64,000 bases of DNA from Actinomycetota bacterium (lineage in GTDB: Bacteria > Actinomycetota > Actinomycetes > Streptosporangiales > Streptosporangiaceae), in contig DAHVAR010000060.1 of NCBI GenBank assembly GCA_027314515.1, positions 1 through 64,000 on the forward strand. The letters are read 5' to 3'. Position numbers and translations under genes: made by a program. This document shows positions 47,657-56,751 of this stretch, in pieces (position 1 is the first letter of the stretch; every line of letters begins with the position of its first letter). Below the pieces are notes generated by a model. The model saw only the letters and a list, made by a program, of their open reading frames with translations. It had not been told where the DNA came from and made no database searches.

Positions 47657-47988
47657 CTCCCCCCGCGCACGAACGCGCTTTCACTGTCAACAAATCCTTG
47701 ACACCAAACAGGCGACGGCGCGTGGTCGAGAACGACGAGTACGCCGCCTTCCTCCGACGCGCCATACGTGCCTACAGCCGCCGCGTCGCCGCAGGAGACA
47801 TCGAGGCAGTCGGGGACATGACCGCGCTGGCCGACGAGATCGACACTGCCATCCAGGACGCGATCAGCCACCTGCGCGGCCACGGCTACAGCTGGGCCGA
47901 CATCGCGCTCCGCCTCCACATCACCCGGCAAGCCGCACAGCAGCGCTGGGGCTCCCCCACTAGCGGCGAGCCCGACTCAGCAGCCTGA
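47653..47988 (+). CDS. Small helix-turn-helix protein
   Basis: DAISHLRGHGYSWADIALRLHITRQAAQQRWG HTH. Confidence 0.7.
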   Translation: MTPPAHERAFTVNKSLTPNRRRRVVENDEYAAFLRRAIRAYSRRVAAGDIEAVGDMTALADEIDTAIQDAISHLRGHGYSWADIALRLHITRQAAQQRWGSPTSGEPDSAA

Positions 47989-48045
47989 CCCGGCACCTGC
48001 CGCACCACACCAGCAAGCCCTTGATTCCGGAAGGAAGAAACACTC

Positions 48046-49029
48046 ATGCCCGCAAACGTCGAAGCCATGTTCTCGGTCCGCCAGATGCCCTGGCACCGCG
48101 AAGGCACCATCCTGGCCGACTACCCCGGCGACTGGGCCGAGGCCCGCAAGCTCGCCGGACTCGACTGGGAGCCCGTTACCGCTCCGGTCTACAACGTCAC
48201 CGGCATCAACGAAGACGGCAGCCCGCACTACGAGCCGATCGCGGACTGGAAGGCCATCAGCCGGTCCGACAACGGCGCGGTCCTGTCCCTGAACCGCGAC
48301 ACCTACACTCTCATCGACCACGCCGAGATGGGCGAGATCGTCGAAGCTGTCCTCGCCCAGCCAAACGTCAAATGGGAAACCGCTGGAGTACTCGACCGCG
48401 GCCGGTCTGTCTGGTGCCTGGCCCTGCTCGACGAGCCGATCAGCCTGCCCGGCGACGCGAGCCCGATCCTGCCCTACCTGGCCATCACCAACCGGCACGA
48501 CGGCACAGGAGCGTGCGCCCTGCGCGCCACCGCTGTGCGCATCGTCTGCGCCAACACCTTCCGCGCCGCCGAACTCGAAGGCGAGCGCACCGGCACCACC
48601 TTCTCCTTCGTCCACAAGTCCGGCTGGCGGAACCGGATCGACGAAGCACGTCAGGCCGTCACCGGCGCCCGCACCGAGATGCGCCGCTACGCCGAACTCG
48701 CCGGGGAACTGCTCGGCATCCCCATCACCCGGCAGCAGCGGGAACTGTTCATCACCGAGTTCATCCCCATGCCACCACAAGGCCTGATCACCGATCGGGT
48801 CGCCCGCAACGTCGAAGAGGCCCGCAAGGCCGTCAGCCTGCTCTTCGACTCGGTCACCAACGAGCAGATCGCCGGAACCGCCTACGGCCTGGTCCAGGCC
48901 GCCGGGGAGTACCTCGACCACGTCAGGAGAGCCCACAGCTGGGAAACCCGGCTCAACCGGACCCTCATTCGGCCCGAGCCGCTCAAGCACCGGGCCCTGA
49001 CCCTCGTCCGCGAGATCACAGCAACGTGA
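48046..49029 (+). CDS. DUF932 phage/plasmid-like protein
   Basis: MPANVEAMFSVRQMPWHREGTILADYPGDWAEARKLAGLDWEPVTAPVY...TGACALRATAVRIVCANTF. Confidence 0.85.
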   Translation: MPANVEAMFSVRQMPWHREGTILADYPGDWAEARKLAGLDWEPVTAPVYNVTGINEDGSPHYEPIADWKAISRSDNGAVLSLNRDTYTLIDHAEMGEIVEAVLAQPNVKWETAGVLDRGRSVWCLALLDEPISLPGDASPILPYLAITNRHDGTGACALRATAVRIVCANTFRAAELEGERTGTTFSFVHKSGWRNRIDEARQAVTGARTEMRRYAELAGELLGIPITRQQRELFITEFIPMPPQGLITDRVARNVEEARKAVSLLFDSVTNEQIAGTAYGLVQAAGEYLDHVRRAHSWETRLNRTLIRPEPLKHRALTLVREITAT

Positions 49030-50477
49030 CCGCTCCGGCCATGACCCTCGCCCCCGTGCTCATCACCGGCACGGGGGCGGGAGCGATGCCCGGAACCACC
49101 ACCTTGCATTCTGAGCTGCTGAGCCGTGCTGCCCGTGACGACTACCAGCAATGGCTCACCTCCGTGGCGCCGGCGGGCGGATGCGTCCGCCCGATCCGGC
49201 TGCACGGACGCATGCACGACGTCCACACGGCAACAGGGGAGATCCTGGCCACCCTGGACACGGCATCGCTGCCGGACCGGGTGATCTACACCGCCTGCGG
49301 AGACCGCCGCGCGTCTGTATGCCCGGCCTGCGCCGAGACCTACCGCCGCGACACCTACCAGCTCGTCCGCGCCGGGCTCGCTGGGGGCAAGGGAGTCCCC
49401 GAATCGGTCGCCATCCACCCGGCCGTATTCGCCACCTTCACCGCCCCCTCCTTCGGCCCCGTGCACACCCGGCCCATGAGCAAAGGCGGCAAAGTCGCAC
49501 GCTGCCGCCCCCGCCGCAACGCCAGCTACTGCCCGCACGGACGGCGGCTGTCGTGCGGCCAGCGGCACAAGGAAACCGACGCCTGCCTGGGCAGGCCGCT
49601 GTGCCCGGACTGCTACGACTACCAGGCAGCCGTCGTGTGGAACGCCCACGCCCCTGAACTGTGGCGCCGCACCACAATCGGCATCCGCCGTCGCCTCGAC
49701 CGGCTCACCCGCGACCATGGCGTCCGGGTCCGGCTCTCCTACGCCAAGGTTGCCGAGTTCCAGGCCCGCGGCCTGGTCCACTTCCACGCCATCCTCCGCC
49801 TCGACGGCCACGACCCCGCCCGCATCACTCCGCCCGCCAGAGTCACCGCCAGCCAGCTCGCTAGCATCATCCGCGACGCCGCCCGCGCGACCCGGTTCGC
49901 CACCGTCTCGCACCCGGCCAACCCGCGCGGCTGGGACATCGCCTGGGGCCGCCAGCTCGACACCCGCGTCGTCAAAGTGACCACAGCAGGAGAACTCACC
50001 GACACCGCTGTAGCCTCGTACCTGGCGAAATACGCCACCAAGGCCACTGAAGCCGTTGGGACACTCCCAGTCCGCATCAGCGACGGCAACCTGACGATCT
50101 ACGGCAGCCCGCACAGTCACCAGGGCAGGCTCATCGCCGCCGCGTGGCGGCTCGGCAACCACCCGCATGCCGACTTCCAGGCACTGCGCCGCTGGGCGCA
50201 CATGCTCGGCTACCGGGGTCACTTTTCCACCAAGAGCCGCCGCTACTCCACCACTCTCCGTGCTCTGCGCTCGGCACGCGCCGACTGGAAACGCCGCCAG
50301 CACCTCATGGTCGCACCGCTGGCCAACGCCTCGAACCCGATCGTCGCCGTTGCCACCGGCCTGTCGTACGCCGGAAAAGGCTGGCGCACCAGCGGAGACG
50401 CCCTCCTTGCGCTCTCGGCCGCCGCACGAGCCCGCGACCACGAGCGCATCGCACGCGAGGAACTCACGTCCGGCTGA
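49026..50477 (+). CDS. Rolling-circle-type replication initiator (RepSA-like)
   Basis: VYTACGDRRASVCPACAETYRRDTYQLVRAGL...CPDCYDYQAAVVWNAHAPELWRRTT...EFQARGLVHFHAILRLDG (HxH motif). Confidence 0.9.
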   Translation: MTAPAMTLAPVLITGTGAGAMPGTTTLHSELLSRAARDDYQQWLTSVAPAGGCVRPIRLHGRMHDVHTATGEILATLDTASLPDRVIYTACGDRRASVCPACAETYRRDTYQLVRAGLAGGKGVPESVAIHPAVFATFTAPSFGPVHTRPMSKGGKVARCRPRRNASYCPHGRRLSCGQRHKETDACLGRPLCPDCYDYQAAVVWNAHAPELWRRTTIGIRRRLDRLTRDHGVRVRLSYAKVAEFQARGLVHFHAILRLDGHDPARITPPARVTASQLASIIRDAARATRFATVSHPANPRGWDIAWGRQLDTRVVKVTTAGELTDTAVASYLAKYATKATEAVGTLPVRISDGNLTIYGSPHSHQGRLIAAAWRLGNHPHADFQALRRWAHMLGYRGHFSTKSRRYSTTLRALRSARADWKRRQHLMVAPLANASNPIVAVATGLSYAGKGWRTSGDALLALSAAARARDHERIAREELTSG

Positions 50478-50681
50478 CCGCCAGAAAGGCAGCACGGGCC
50501 GACCCGTAGACGAGCACATCGTCCTGATCATCAAGACCTTTGAAAACGCAGGCACCGACCACGCCTCTGAAGGCGGCAGGCAGCGCGCTCTCGCGTCCGC
50601 TGCCCGCGTCCGCGAGCACGGCCGGGCCGTCCTTGCGTCTGGCACTCGACACCCGCACGGCACGAAGGAGACCGATGCTCA

Positions 50682-50894
50682 GTGAATCCGCACGACACCC
50701 GACAGCACCCCGGCAAGGCGTTGTACCGGGTCACGGACGCGATGACTCTGCTGTCACTCAGTCGCAGCGTCATCTATGAGGAGATCCGATCTGGCCGACT
50801 CCGGTCGGTCAAGCGTGGCCGATCACGGCTCATCTCTGCCGCCGCGATCACTGACTACGTGACCCTGCTCGAAGCCGAGAGCAGGGCAGCCTGA
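50682..50894 (+). CDS. xis: Excisionase (HTH)
   Basis: YRVTDAMTLLSLSRSVIYEEIRSGRLRSVKRGRSRLISAAAITDYVTLLE; directly upstream of int. Confidence 0.88.
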   Translation: MNPHDTRQHPGKALYRVTDAMTLLSLSRSVIYEEIRSGRLRSVKRGRSRLISAAAITDYVTLLEAESRAA

Positions 50895-52081
50895 TGCCGG
50901 CGCGGCGGAGTCGCGGTGATGGCGGTCTGCATTTCGATCAAAGGCGGCAGCGGTGGATCGCTGAGATCACGGTCGGCTACAGTCCAAGCGGAAAGCGCAT
51001 CGTCCGCCATGCGAGCGGCACGACCAAGACCGCTGCCCAGCGCAAGCTCAGGGAAATGCTTCGCGACCATGAGGACGGGCTAGCGATCGGCCCGCAGAAC
51101 TTCACGGTTGCCGACGCCGTTCAAGACTGGCTTCAGTACGGTCTCGGTCATCGCGATCAGGCGACTGCCAAGAAGTGCCGTGCCCTGGCAACGCGTCACA
51201 TCGTGCCCGCTCTGGGAGCACGCAAGCTTCGTGAGCTGTCCGCCGACGACGTAGATAAGTGGCTGGCGGCCAAAGCGATGATTCTCAGCACCGACAGCCT
51301 TCGTCAGCTCCGCTCGATTCTGAAGCGTGCAGTTGGACGTGCCCAGGCTCGCGACAAGGTGAAGCGCAACGTCGTGCTGCTATGCGACGTGCCAAGGGGC
51401 CGAACTGGCCGGCCGTCCAAGGCATTCACTTTCGACCAGGCCGAGGCCGTCATTAACGCTGCGGTCGGCACGGCGATGTATGGCTACATCGTGCTGTCGA
51501 TCCTCATTGGCGCACGCACCGAAGAACTTCGGGCTCTCACCTGGGATCACGTCGACCTGATCGGCAGTTCGGACGCGACTCCGACTGTTCCACCTTCGAT
51601 CATGGTGTGGCGGTCGGTGCGCACTGGCGGTGACACCAAGACTCGGAAGTCGCGCCGAACCCTAGCCCTTCCTGTCCGGTGCGTAGAAGCGCTGGCGTTC
51701 CACCGCGACTATCAGGACCGCCAGAGGAAAGCCGCAGGTAAGAAGTGGCATGAGCGCGGCCTAGTCTTCGCATCGGCTGTCGGAACTGAGCGCAATGCAA
51801 ACAACGTGCTCCGGTCATTCCGCGTGATCGTCACGAGAGCTGGGCTTAACGGGGCTGACTGGACACCACGTGAGATGCGCCACAGCTTCGTGTCCTTGCT
51901 GTCCGACTCCGGCGTACCCATCGAGAACATCGCCCGCCTCGTCGGTCATGCTGGCGGCTCCGAGGTCACCGAGACTGTCTACCGCAAGCAGATACGCCCG
52001 GTCTTGCTGGAGGGCGCCGAGGTCATGGACCAAATCTTCGGAGAACACCCGCCAGTTGCAGGCTCATTGTCACTCAGTTAG
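50894..52081 (+). CDS. int: Tyrosine site-specific integrase
   Basis: GARTEELRALTWDHVDL, REMRHSFVSLLSDSGVPIENIARLVGHAGGSEVTETVYRKQIRPVL. Confidence 0.95.
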   Translation: MPARRSRGDGGLHFDQRRQRWIAEITVGYSPSGKRIVRHASGTTKTAAQRKLREMLRDHEDGLAIGPQNFTVADAVQDWLQYGLGHRDQATAKKCRALATRHIVPALGARKLRELSADDVDKWLAAKAMILSTDSLRQLRSILKRAVGRAQARDKVKRNVVLLCDVPRGRTGRPSKAFTFDQAEAVINAAVGTAMYGYIVLSILIGARTEELRALTWDHVDLIGSSDATPTVPPSIMVWRSVRTGGDTKTRKSRRTLALPVRCVEALAFHRDYQDRQRKAAGKKWHERGLVFASAVGTERNANNVLRSFRVIVTRAGLNGADWTPREMRHSFVSLLSDSGVPIENIARLVGHAGGSEVTETVYRKQIRPVLLEGAEVMDQIFGEHPPVAGSLSLS

Positions 52082-52088
52082 TCACTCA
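52069..52088. repeat. Candidate right integrase arm-type site, overlapping the int stop
   Basis: GTCACTCAGTTAGTCACTCA identical to 35007-35026. Confidence 0.55.
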
Positions 52089-52133
52089 GTCGCCTGAGGA
52101 CGATGCCTTGAAGGGCCAGACAGGGCCTGTGAA

Positions 52134-52179
52134 CTGGAGCCGCCTGTCGGAATCGAACCGACGACCTATTCATTACGAG
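52134..52179. repeat. attR (46-bp direct repeat)
   Basis: Identical to 34863-34908; overlaps tRNA-Thr from the anticodon loop to CCA. Confidence 0.95.
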
Positions 52180-52210
52180 TGAATCGCTCTGCCGACTGAG
52201 CTAAGGCGGC
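52135..52210 (-). tRNA. tRNA-Thr (anticodon CGT), CCA encoded
   Basis: GCCGCCTTAGCTCAGTCGGCAGAGCGATTCACTCGTAATGAATAGGTCGTCGGTTCGATTCCGACAGGCGGCTCCA folds as a cloverleaf. Confidence 0.95.
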
Positions 52211-52242
52211 GCTGGCCCGGCGAACCAGGCAGCCACAGGAGT

Positions 52243-53091
52243 CTACCGGTCCGCCGCGGGTTCGCGCGCACTGCCGTGCGTCGCCTCGTACGCCTTCCTG
52301 GACCCGCACACGCTGGCCTTGGAACAGGCGGTCCGGCGGCCGTCCTCAGCCAGCCTGACGATGACCTGGTCAGCCGGGACGTTGTGGCCGACCACGGTGC
52401 CAGGGCCGGCTGGCGTCTCCACAAGTTCGCCGTGCTTCGGGGCGGACGCGCGGAAGTCCTGGTAGAGCGGGTGCTCGTACTTCAGGCAGCACATCAGGCG
52501 ACCGCACGCCCCGGCGATGCGCAACGGGTTCACCGGCAGGTCCTGCTCCTTGGCCATCCGTACCGAAACGGGCTCGAAGTCCTTCAGGAACGTCGCGCAG
52601 CACAGGTCGCGGCCGCACGGCCCGATCCCGCCCTGCAGCCTGGCCTCGTCCCGCGGTCCGATCTGGCGCAACTCGATCCTGGCGTGCAGCCGGCCGGCCA
52701 GGTCCTTCACCAGCCCGCGGAAGTCCACCCGGTGCGGCGCGCTGAAGTACACCGTGAAGACGTTGGACTTCTCGATGTAATCGACGCCAATGACCTTCAT
52801 CGGCAATTCGTGCTCGCGGACCAGCCTGCGGGTGGCGACCCGAGCCTCGGCCCGGCGCGCGCGGTTGGCCTCGTCCCGGTTCAGGTCCTCATCGCCGGCC
52901 AGTCCCGCGCAGACTGGCAGGCCGGTGATGTCATCGTCCACCCATTGTGGTGCCCAGATGCACTCGGCTACCTCCGGGCCGGCGTCCGTGGGCACCAGCA
53001 CCTTGCTCCCGACGGCCGGCTGATAGGGACCGGGGTCCAGGTAATACAGCCGCCCGTTGCGCTGAAAGCTCACCGCCATCATCATGCCCAC
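52243..53091 (-). CDS. PSP1 domain protein (RicT/YaaT-like)
   Basis: GGIGPCGRDLCCATFLKDFEPVSVRMAKEQDLPVNPLRIAGACGRLMCCLKYEHPLYQDF. Confidence 0.9.
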   Translation of the reverse strand: MGMMMAVSFQRNGRLYYLDPGPYQPAVGSKVLVPTDAGPEVAECIWAPQWVDDDITGLPVCAGLAGDEDLNRDEANRARRAEARVATRRLVREHELPMKVIGVDYIEKSNVFTVYFSAPHRVDFRGLVKDLAGRLHARIELRQIGPRDEARLQGGIGPCGRDLCCATFLKDFEPVSVRMAKEQDLPVNPLRIAGACGRLMCCLKYEHPLYQDFRASAPKHGELVETPAGPGTVVGHNVPADQVIVRLAEDGRRTACSKASVCGSRKAYEATHGSAREPAADR

Positions 53092-53225
53092 GCCGACACA
53101 TTACGGCCTGATAACGTCAGTCGTCTCCCCCAGGCGGATCCACGATCAAGACCTTCACTCCGGGAACGGGCACGCCTGCGCCAGTCCAGCCTGACACCTC
53201 GCGGCAGTAACTAGTCCACCGCCAC

Positions 53226-54407
53226 CTAGTCCGCCGCGAGCGCTATGGTCAGTTCCTCGACAGCGAGCAGCGGGGCAGCGTTGGCGGCCAGCCGCTGCCT
53301 GCAGCGCATGATCGCCTCGATCCGCCGGACCGTGCCGGCCGGACCCGAGGCTGCGGCCAGCTGCCGCAGTTCCGCGTCCCGCGCTTCATTGGCGAGTTCA
53401 ACCGACGCGCCGAGCTGAACCGCGAGCACGTCCCGGTAGTAACCCGCCAGGTCCAGCAGCGCGCGGTCCAGCGAGTCGCGCTTCAGCCTCGTCGCTCGCG
53501 ACTTCTGCCGGTCTTCCAGGTCACGCAAGGCCCCGGCCCCGCCGCGCAGCGCAGCTGCCACGCCCTTGCCGGTCGACCCCTCCCCGAAGGCACGGCGCAG
53601 CGCCCCTCGCTCGGGCTCGTCGAGTTGCTCGGTCGTCGCGGCTGCCTCCGCGTCCGCCGCCTTCACCAGCGCGGCAGCCGCCTTGAGCGCCTGGCCGAGA
53701 GTGCCGATGTGAGCCGGCACGCGCAGCACCTCGGCACGCCGGCGGGCTGCTTCCTCGTCGGTGGCAAGCCGCCGCGCCCGGCCGATGTGCCCCTGGGCCG
53801 CCAGCGCTGCGGTTCTGGCCCGCTCGGCAGGCACACCCTCGCGCTCGAGTACCTCGGTGACGGCGGACGTGCGCGGCGTCATCAAAGTCACCAGGCGGCA
53901 CCGGGACCTGATCGTCGTCGGCAGGTCGTCGGCGTATGGCGCGCACAGCAGCCACACCGTCCGCGGCGCCGGCTCCTCGATTGCCTTCAGAAGCGCGTTC
54001 GCGGCCTGCTCGGTGGACCGGTCGGCATCCTCGAACAGCACGATCCGCCATCGCCCGCTGATAGGCGCGGCGGCCGCCTTCAGCACCAGGTCCCTGGTCT
54101 GGCGGACGCCGTAGGACAGCCCGTCAGGCCGGACCAGCAGCAGGTCGGCGTGGGTGCCCGCGGCCAGCTGGCGACAGGATGGGCACTCCCGGCAGCCGCC
54201 GCGGTCGCACAGCAGCGCGGCCGCGAACGCCCGGGCCGCCAGTGACCTGCCCGAGCCGGGCGGCCCGGTAAACAGCCAGGCGTGAGTCATGCCGCCTGAA
54301 CCGCGCCCGGCTGCCTGGCCGGCGCTCGCCTCGACTGCCCGCTGCAGCTGATCGATCACGGCCTCCTGACCGATCAGGTCGGCGAACACCGGGGCAGGAT
54401 CGCTCAC
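53226..54407 (-). CDS. holB: DNA polymerase III subunit delta'
   Basis: FADLIGQEAVIDQLQRAVEAS, THAWLFTGPPGSGRSLAARAFAAALLC, ANALLKAIEEPAPRTVWLLCA. Confidence 0.92.
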   Translation of the reverse strand: MSDPAPVFADLIGQEAVIDQLQRAVEASAGQAAGRGSGGMTHAWLFTGPPGSGRSLAARAFAAALLCDRGGCRECPSCRQLAAGTHADLLLVRPDGLSYGVRQTRDLVLKAAAAPISGRWRIVLFEDADRSTEQAANALLKAIEEPAPRTVWLLCAPYADDLPTTIRSRCRLVTLMTPRTSAVTEVLEREGVPAERARTAALAAQGHIGRARRLATDEEAARRRAEVLRVPAHIGTLGQALKAAAALVKAADAEAAATTEQLDEPERGALRRAFGEGSTGKGVAAALRGGAGALRDLEDRQKSRATRLKRDSLDRALLDLAGYYRDVLAVQLGASVELANEARDAELRQLAAASGPAGTVRRIEAIMRCRQRLAANAAPLLAVEELTIALAAD

Positions 54408-56557
54408 TCGCGTACCGCCGGGAACGACCCGGTGTTCTCCTCCGCGGAGCACGGGATCGGGTCGGGTAGCAGCTCACGGACGCGCCGCTGGATGTCCCTG
54501 CTGACCTCGGCTTCCGGCCGGTCCGCGGTCAGCACCAGGTAACGCCCTGGCTCGGCCGCTGCCAGCGACAGGAACCCCGACCTGACCCGCTCGTGAAACT
54601 CGACCGGCTCGGACTCCAGCCGGTCGGCCGAGCTCAGCCGGCGGCTCAGCCCGGTCACCGTGGGCAGGTCGAGCAGGATCGTCAGGTCCGGCGTCAGGCC
54701 GCCGGTGGCCCACCGGTTCAGGTCCGCGATCTCGGACACGGGCAGCTGGCGTCCGGCTCCCTGGTAGGCAAGCGAGGAATCGACGTACCGGTCGGTCACT
54801 ACGACCGCGCCGCGCTCGAGGGCCGGGAGGATCACGTTCTGGACGTGCTCGGCCCGGTCCGCCGCGTACATCAGCGCCTCGGCTCGCGACGCGAGGCCGG
54901 TGTGGGCGGTGTCAAGCAGCAGCGCCCGCAGCCGCAATCCGATCTTCGTCGCGCCGGGCTCGTGCGTCGTCACCACGTCATAGCCCTGGTCGCGCAGCCA
55001 GATCGCGAGAAGCCTGGCCTGCGTCGACTTTCCCGCGCCTTCGCCGCCCTCCAGGGCCAGGAAGACGCCCGGCCGGCGCGGCTCAGCAACCTGCCGGGCC
55101 AGCGAATCGCCTGACCGGGCCCGCCCGGATAGCGCCTTACGTCGTACTTTGCGGTGGCCGTTCATGCTTACCTCCCCGTCCGGCCGGAACAGCGAGCCGA
55201 GGTCGGCCAGCAGCGGCACGCCCTCACGGTCGTCCATCTGCCGGTAGGCCGTCCGGCCCAGGGCGACCGCGATGCCGGCCGCTAGCAGCAGCACCACGCT
55301 GTATCCGACGTTACGGTAGTCCGCGCTGCCGATGTGGAGGCTCGACCCGCCCGCGGCGCCGGCCAGCGAATTGAAGCCGCCGGCCAGCGTCGGGGCGATC
55401 GCGATGACGGCGAACAGGATGACCCGGATCGCGGACTGCAGGAAGGAGAACGTGCGCCCGCGGGTGACGTCGTCCACCTCCAGGCCGATGACCGTGTATC
55501 CCGTCACGTAAGCGATCCCGGCGCAGGCGCCGAGCACGACCGTCAGGATTACCGTCAGGACGATGCTCGGGACCAGCGCGATCAGTGCCAGTGGCAGCGC
55601 CGCGAACATGATGGACAGGCCGAAAAGCCGGCGCCTCGAGAAGCCGCGCAGCACCCGCAGCCCCAGGAACATACCGAGCGCCAGGCCGACGAAGAGAGCA
55701 GCGAATACCGCTCCGTAGCCCGCGTTGCCGCAGCCAGGCGGCGAGTGAGGGGAACAGCCTTCCAGCGAGTTCTTGACATAAGGGGACCCTAGGCCGACGA
55801 CTACGCCGCCGGCCGCGAAGGCCCCGGTCAGGCCGACGAGAATTCCGCGCACGACCTGCGTCCCGCCGACGAACCGCCAGCCCTCCCAGATCGACTTGAG
55901 CACCGACGGCGACGAGATCGCCTCGCGGGAACTCCGGCGCAACTCGCTGAGCATGAAGATGGTGAACGCCGACACCATGAAGGTCGCCGCGTTGATATAC
56001 AGGGCAACATCGTACGGCGCGTTGCCCGGCAGGGGCGTCAGCACGGCGAAGAGCAGGGCCGCGACCGGTGCCGTGCCATACGTGGTGAACAGGCCGAACT
56101 GGTTGGCCTGCTCCAGTTTGTCGGGCGGCACCAGATTCGGCACCGACGCGTCCTTGGCGGGCGTCCAGAACAGCGACGCGCACGAGGCCAGGAACTGGAC
56201 GACGTACACCCAGGTCAGCTGGTTAGCGAAGCCGAACGTCAGGTTGAGCGGGATGGTGAGGTAGAGCAGTGCCCTGATCACGTCCCCGGTGATCATGTTG
56301 AGGCGGCGGTCGAACTTATCCGCGACCGCGCCCGCGAAGGGCCCGAACAGCAGCGCCGGCAGCAGCGAGGTCAGCCAGACGCCGCTGACCGCATAGGCGC
56401 TGCCCGTGCCGCCCAGCTTGACGGCCAGGGCCGACAGCGCGACCAGGCTAAACCAATCCCCCAGACTGGATAGCGACAGCGCTATCCACAACCGCCGGAA
56501 CGGCGTGATCGACAGCACGCCCGCGCCACGGTAGTCCAAAGGGGATCTAAAGTTCAC
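54404..56557 (-). CDS. tmk: MFS-domain / thymidylate kinase fusion
   Basis: N-terminal MFS (FGPFAGAVADKFDRR); C-terminal FLALEGGEGAGKSTQARLLAIWLRDQGYDVVTTHEPGAT, TDRYVDSSLAYQGAGR. Confidence 0.92.
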   Translation of the reverse strand: MNFRSPLDYRGAGVLSITPFRRLWIALSLSSLGDWFSLVALSALAVKLGGTGSAYAVSGVWLTSLLPALLFGPFAGAVADKFDRRLNMITGDVIRALLYLTIPLNLTFGFANQLTWVYVVQFLASCASLFWTPAKDASVPNLVPPDKLEQANQFGLFTTYGTAPVAALLFAVLTPLPGNAPYDVALYINAATFMVSAFTIFMLSELRRSSREAISSPSVLKSIWEGWRFVGGTQVVRGILVGLTGAFAAGGVVVGLGSPYVKNSLEGCSPHSPPGCGNAGYGAVFAALFVGLALGMFLGLRVLRGFSRRRLFGLSIMFAALPLALIALVPSIVLTVILTVVLGACAGIAYVTGYTVIGLEVDDVTRGRTFSFLQSAIRVILFAVIAIAPTLAGGFNSLAGAAGGSSLHIGSADYRNVGYSVVLLLAAGIAVALGRTAYRQMDDREGVPLLADLGSLFRPDGEVSMNGHRKVRRKALSGRARSGDSLARQVAEPRRPGVFLALEGGEGAGKSTQARLLAIWLRDQGYDVVTTHEPGATKIGLRLRALLLDTAHTGLASRAEALMYAADRAEHVQNVILPALERGAVVVTDRYVDSSLAYQGAGRQLPVSEIADLNRWATGGLTPDLTILLDLPTVTGLSRRLSSADRLESEPVEFHERVRSGFLSLAAAEPGRYLVLTADRPEAEVSRDIQRRVRELLPDPIPCSAEENTGSFPAVRE

Positions 56558-56751
56558 TGCGCTAGGGTATAGGTCCAGCCGGGAGACGGTTGCTTACAGC
56601 GTCAAGCTCACCGTCGGTGAGATAGCGATTCGCACGGTAACGGCAGTTTCCAGTACACCGCTGTCCGCCGGGCCTGGCAAGCCGGACTGGCCCGGACAGC
56701 GCCCGTACCGGACGGCCCTGGCCGGTCGGCTGACCCGGCTCGCTGCAGAAC

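Larger units (their letters stand above)
34863..52179. mobile_element. Actinobacterial integrative and conjugative element (AICE, pSAM2-like organisation) integrated in tRNA-Thr(CGT)
   Basis: 46-bp perfect direct repeats at both ends, one being the tRNA-Thr 3' half; int-xis-rep next to the tRNA; FtsK-type transfer ATPase; regulators; variable cargo. Confidence 0.92.

Noticed and set aside
48882-50663. 593-aa minus-strand ORF opposite rep
   Set aside because: Antisense shadow; Rep motifs are on the plus strand.
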